Shown: positions 55,601-57,380 of the stretch, piece after piece
How the letters are laid out: the number at the start of each line of letters is the position of its first letter
Numbering within the stretch: position 1 is the first letter of the stretch
NCBI GenBank assembly: GCA_016195085.1
Contig: JACQAG010000083.1
Span: 1-57,380, forward strand
Direction: 5' to 3'
Source of the DNA: Pseudomonadota bacterium
Lineage (GTDB): Bacteria; Pseudomonadota; Alphaproteobacteria; SHVZ01
Length of the DNA: 57,380 nucleotides
Position numbers and translations under genes: made by a program
The notes under the pieces: generated by a model
The model's database searches: none
Seen by the model: the letters and a program-made list of their open reading frames with translations, nothing else
What the model was told of the DNA's origin: nothing

Positions 55601-55741
55601 CATCACACCAAACAGGAGGTTCGAGACGGTATTGGCGGTAGGACGCTCAAGGATTTACGCAAGTTCACCGTTGATCGCCTCGGTCGCCGCTTCGAGATTG
55701 CGCGGGAGATCCGCACATGGCATGGCGCGGCCTGCACGTAA
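52670..55741 (+). CDS. cas9: Cas9 endonuclease, type II-C
   Basis: 1023 residues from ATG 52670; a GTG at 52649 adds 7. Neither has a clear ribosome site. Positions are counted from the ATG. RuvC-I is LILGLDLGIGSCGWAVID with D16. The arginine-rich bridge helix (HRGLRRVIGRRRQRMNGLRQ) spans about 63-82. RuvC-II is HVHIELARD with E491. The HNH nuclease is SVQIDHILPWSRAGDDSFVN (H574), then CLASANQQKKGRTPWEW with N597. RuvC-III is DDDRHHALDALVVA with H717 and D720. All catalytic residues are present, so both DNA strands should be cut. The C-terminal 200 residues form the wedge and PAM-reading region (YFFVPVYPHQVANAMDW). Size and the absence of csn2 or cas4 fit subtype II-C. Confidence 0.96.
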   Translation: MATAANLRKGLILGLDLGIGSCGWAVIDETKPAGRIIDMGVRTFDVPETDKERTPTNQLRREHRGLRRVIGRRRQRMNGLRQLFQDAGLIADDRKGALKIRGLDPWALRADGLERKLTGPELAVALGHIAKHRGFKSNSKRDRGANAPKDSSKMLGAIDATRERMKTYRTVGEMFAKDPAYIARKHNRDGDFTRSILRGDQEQEVRILFERQRAAGNVMATAELEARFTDAAFYQRPLADSEDKVGECPFEPGEKRAAKRCYSFELFRLLSRLAAVRIQSFSEERALTPEEIDAASKDFGAFRGMTFKRMRKRIELHEEQRFAGVPLDDEGRRDVVARTGDMASGTYALRKILGSAWRTLLAAPGTLDRIAFVLSFREDPKSIRAGLDEIGLDQVIVDAVMKGVEDGDFGQFSGAGHISAKACRKLIPHLKHGLVYSRACEEVPGYNHAAPPEADPSKIGSPVARKALTEAIKQVRAVIREHGLPEHVHIELARDVGKSKEERDEIRIGIDRRNREKDRLREHFLETVGSEATSGEDLLRFELWREQNGRCLYTDRVIHPNAIVASDNSVQIDHILPWSRAGDDSFVNKTLCLASANQQKKGRTPWEWFKAERTDAEWAAFAEGIETNKSMKGRKKRNYLLKDSSILEEKFRPRNLNDTRYACRLLADVVARMYPDDGRRHVLARPGRLTSLLRRGWGVQDLKKDADGKRVDDDRHHALDALVVAATTEGELQELTRAFQEAEKLGAHRDFKRLDPPWLGFAAEARAKLDAVFVSRAERRRARGEAHGATIRQIVETDGKHIVYERKSVDAVTESDLARIKDAERNAKLVGALREWIAAGKPKDRRPLSPKGDPIAKVRLRTNKKADVLIRSGVADRGEMVRVDVFRKKNRRNLWEYFFVPVYPHQVANAMDWPTPPNKAVQGNTPEELWPDVDETYEFRWSLYPLSFVELIKSDGEVIEGYLRGVNRNTGALAVSPHHTKQEVRDGIGGRTLKDLRKFTVDRLGRRFEIAREIRTWHGAACT

Positions 55742-56616
55742 CGAAGCCGTCGCGGCTGGCTTTGGCCGACGGACAAGTGACGATCGCCCAAGACGATGGG
55801 GACGTGCGCGTCCCGCTCGAAGATCTTGCCTGGATCGTCCTCGATACGCCGCAATCTACTTTGACCGGAAGCTTGCTTTCCGCGTGCATGTCGGCGGGCA
55901 TTGCATTGATCGCGACCGACGAGACTCACACGCCGTCCGGCGTCCTGCTACCCTTTCACCGGCATTTCCGTCAGGGTGAGATCGCGCATCGGCAGGCGGC
56001 TATAGGCGCGCCCCTGAAGAAGCGGCTCTGGCGAAGGATCGTGCGCGCCAAAATCGAAAATCAGGCGGAAGCGCTCCACGTCGCCCACCGCGGCGGCGCG
56101 CGCACGCTTCGGGAAATGGCGCATCTCGTCGGGTCCGGCGACCCGCGCAACGTCGAGGCAAGGGCAGCCAGGTATTATTGGACGCAGCTATGGCCCGAGT
56201 TCCGCCGCGAGGATGGCGGGGATAAGCGGAACAAGCTGCTGAATTACGGCTACGCCGTTGTTCGGGCCGGCGTTGCTCGCTCGCTCGTGGCTGCGGGCCT
56301 GCTTCCGGCCTTCGGCCTCAACCATGCGAGCGTCACGAACGCCTTCAATCTCGCAGACGACATCGTCGAGCCGTTTCGGCCCTTCGTCGACTCCCTGGCG
56401 TGGAAGACGGCGGATGCGGGCCGGCCGTCGCGTGACGACCTCACAATCGACGACCGGCGCGCCATGGCGGGCGTTCTTCTCGCCGAAGCCAAGATGTCGG
56501 ACGAAACCGTGACGTTGCTCGTGGCCGCCGAGAGGACGGCGGAATCGCTGGTGCGTGCGATGGAGGGCTCGACGGCTGATATTCTCGAGCTCCCGGCTTT
56601 TGCTTCTCGAGCGTGA
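55717..56616 (+). CDS. cas1: CRISPR-associated integrase Cas1
   Basis: 299 residues. The metal-binding residues are E147 in GDPRNVEARAARYYWTQLW, H203 in AFGLNHASVTNAFNLADD, and D215/E218 in ADDIVEPFRPFVD. The type II Cas1 start TKPSRLALADGQVTIAQDD is recognisable. Together with Cas2 it inserts new spacers into the array. The gene overlaps the cas9 end by 25 bases, implying one transcript and coupled translation. Confidence 0.95.
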   Translation: MAWRGLHVTKPSRLALADGQVTIAQDDGDVRVPLEDLAWIVLDTPQSTLTGSLLSACMSAGIALIATDETHTPSGVLLPFHRHFRQGEIAHRQAAIGAPLKKRLWRRIVRAKIENQAEALHVAHRGGARTLREMAHLVGSGDPRNVEARAARYYWTQLWPEFRREDGGDKRNKLLNYGYAVVRAGVARSLVAAGLLPAFGLNHASVTNAFNLADDIVEPFRPFVDSLAWKTADAGRPSRDDLTIDDRRAMAGVLLAEAKMSDETVTLLVAAERTAESLVRAMEGSTADILELPAFASRA

Positions 56617-56625
56617 GCGCTTTTG

Positions 56626-56955
56626 ATGAAAGTCGAAGAGGTCCGCATCTTGTGGATGTTCGTTTTCTTCGATTTGCCGGTCGGGACCAAGGGCGAGCGG
56701 CGCGCCGCGACGCGTTTCCGCAATTTTCTGAAGGACGACGGTTATATGATGCTGCAATGGTCGGTATATGCGCGCGTGTGCCGCGGCGAGGAGGCGGCCG
56801 AGAAGCACGTTCAGCGCGTCACCAAGAATTTGCCGGGAAAAGGCAGCGTGCGAGCCCTGCAAGTGACCGATAAGCAATACGGTCGGATGCGACTGTTGCT
56901 CGGAGAGATGACGAAAAATGAGAGAGTCGCCCCTCAGCAGATGGTCCTGCTCTGA
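56626..56955 (+). CDS. cas2: CRISPR-associated protein Cas2
   Basis: 109 residues from ATG 56626. The ferredoxin-like fold starts RILWMFVFFDLPVGTKGERR with the conserved aspartate D16, then FRNFLKDDGYMMLQWSVYAR and RALQVTDKQYGRMRLLLG. It is the structural partner of Cas1 in spacer integration. It follows cas1 by 9 bases. Only this three-gene set (cas9, cas1, cas2) is present. Confidence 0.94.
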   Translation: MKVEEVRILWMFVFFDLPVGTKGERRAATRFRNFLKDDGYMMLQWSVYARVCRGEEAAEKHVQRVTKNLPGKGSVRALQVTDKQYGRMRLLLGEMTKNERVAPQQMVLL

Positions 56956-56987
56956 TTTCGGCCTCGGTAAGAAGGCAAAAATCAGAG
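56950..56987. terminator. hairpin between cas2 and the array, possible bidirectional terminator
   Basis: CTCTGATTT (56950-56958) and AAATCAGAG (56979-56987) are perfect 9-base arms around a 20-base loop; the cas2 stop codon lies in the left arm. It separates the rightward cas transcript from the leftward array transcript inferred from the anti-repeat. No strong U-tract follows on either strand, so termination is only plausible. Confidence 0.45.
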
Positions 56988-57013
56988 CATTTCCAATAGC
57001 TTCGATCGCTGGG

Positions 57014-57379
57014 AGCCTACCGGATGGGAGTCGGTAGGGAAACCACGGCGCGGGGGTCCCTTGAGCCGTACAGATAGGCAGCCTACCGGATGGGAGTCGG
57101 TAGGGAAACCACGGCAGCTTGGATCGCGCCTCGACAGGAGACAGCAGCCTACCGGATGGGAGTCGGTAGGGAAACCACGGCGAAAATGCATCGACCTGGA
57201 AGGGGCGACGGAGCCTACCGGATGGGAGTCGGTAGGGAAACCACGGCCGGCAATTACGATGTCGTCGGGATGCGGGCAGCCTACCGGATGGGAGTCGGTA
57301 GGGAAACCACGGCGAACTGCGTCCCGGTGTTTATCGCCAGACGAGCCTACCGGATGGGAGTCGGTAGGGAAACCACGGC
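57014..57379 (-). CRISPR. CRISPR array, six 36-base repeats seen, continues beyond the window
   Basis: Identical repeats start at 57014, 57080, 57146, 57212, 57278 and 57344. Each is 36 bases, and all five complete spacers are exactly 30 bases, typical of II-C. In crRNA sense (minus strand) the repeat begins GCCGTGGTTTCCCTACCGAC and ends CCGGTAGGCT. Its first 24 bases carry the anti-repeat match, so crRNA reads leftward, toward cas2. The last base of the window (57380) begins another spacer, so the array and its leader end lie to the right. All six repeats are identical, with no decayed terminal repeat. Confidence 0.97.
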
Positions 57380-57380
57380 C

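Noticed and set aside
52670-56955. Possible csn2 or cas4 gene, which would make the system II-A or II-B.
   Set aside because: Only cas9, cas1 and cas2 fit; the gaps between them are an overlap and 9 bases.
56982-57191. A minus-strand frame with a repeated RGFPTDSHPVG motif, which looks like a tandem-repeat peptide.
   Set aside because: It is the CRISPR array read as protein; the peptide repeat is the 36-base DNA repeat.

Overview
The window is high-GC bacterial chromosome. The gene content and order point to an alphaproteobacterium, probably Rhodospirillales-like: rpoZ, a bifunctional (p)ppGpp synthetase/hydrolase, pdxJ, acpS, lepB, rnc and era lie together on one strand, with recO and parC nearby; proS is the short form; there is an LdtR-like MarR regulator; TRAP transporters are of the TakP type; and the hemB product lacks the zinc cysteines. 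This placement is inferred from gene order and protein character, not from a database search.

Layout. 1-4464: end of a quinone oxidoreductase gene, a small secreted protein, and a complete polar amino-acid ABC importer (binding protein, two permeases, ATPase). 4926-8254: lolD with two tandem paralogous lipoprotein-release permeases separated by a pair of hairpin repeats. 8417-11475: proS, a CorA-type metal channel, an LdtR-like regulator. 11572-15523: valine-degradation operon (acyl-CoA dehydrogenase, 3-hydroxyisobutyryl-CoA hydrolase, an alpha/beta hydrolase, 3-hydroxyisobutyrate dehydrogenase). 15762-25763: hemB, two overlapping alpha/beta hydrolases, a CoA-transferase, an aldehyde dehydrogenase, a penicillin-acylase-family hydrolase, threonine dehydratase and a flavin reductase. 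26127-33014: motB, bpt, and a TRAP transporter with one QM membrane pair and two receptor genes. 33279-40160: parC, recO, a BrnT-like toxin with a possible antitoxin, a protein with decayed GGDEF/EAL-like features, and a 578-residue unknown protein. 40288-47548: the era-rnc-lepB-acpS-pdxJ-rsh-rpoZ core cluster and an NYN nuclease-like gene.

47714-57380 is the accessory end. An intact family-5 uracil-DNA glycosylase gene (udg) is followed by two truncated copies of its own 3' end, at 49061-49172 and about 52322-52476. Between the copies sit discrete cargo units: an orphan Hpt protein, then a GntR-controlled ABC importer operon that has no ATPase gene, with its palindromic operator and its terminator. 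Directly after the last udg fragment lies a compact type II-C CRISPR-Cas system: a predicted tracrRNA on the minus strand (anti-repeat matching 22 of 23 bases of the CRISPR repeat, with a promoter and 3' hairpin), cas9 (about 1023 residues, all RuvC and HNH catalytic residues present), cas1, cas2, and an array of at least six identical 36-base repeats with 30-base spacers that runs off the right edge. The anti-repeat fixes the crRNA strand: the array is read on the minus strand, toward the cas genes.

Intergenic regions also hold three families of palindromic repeats: two GC-rich families and a set of hairpins, most of them ending in CTAG or a close variant. No rRNA, tRNA, integrase or transposase gene was recognised.
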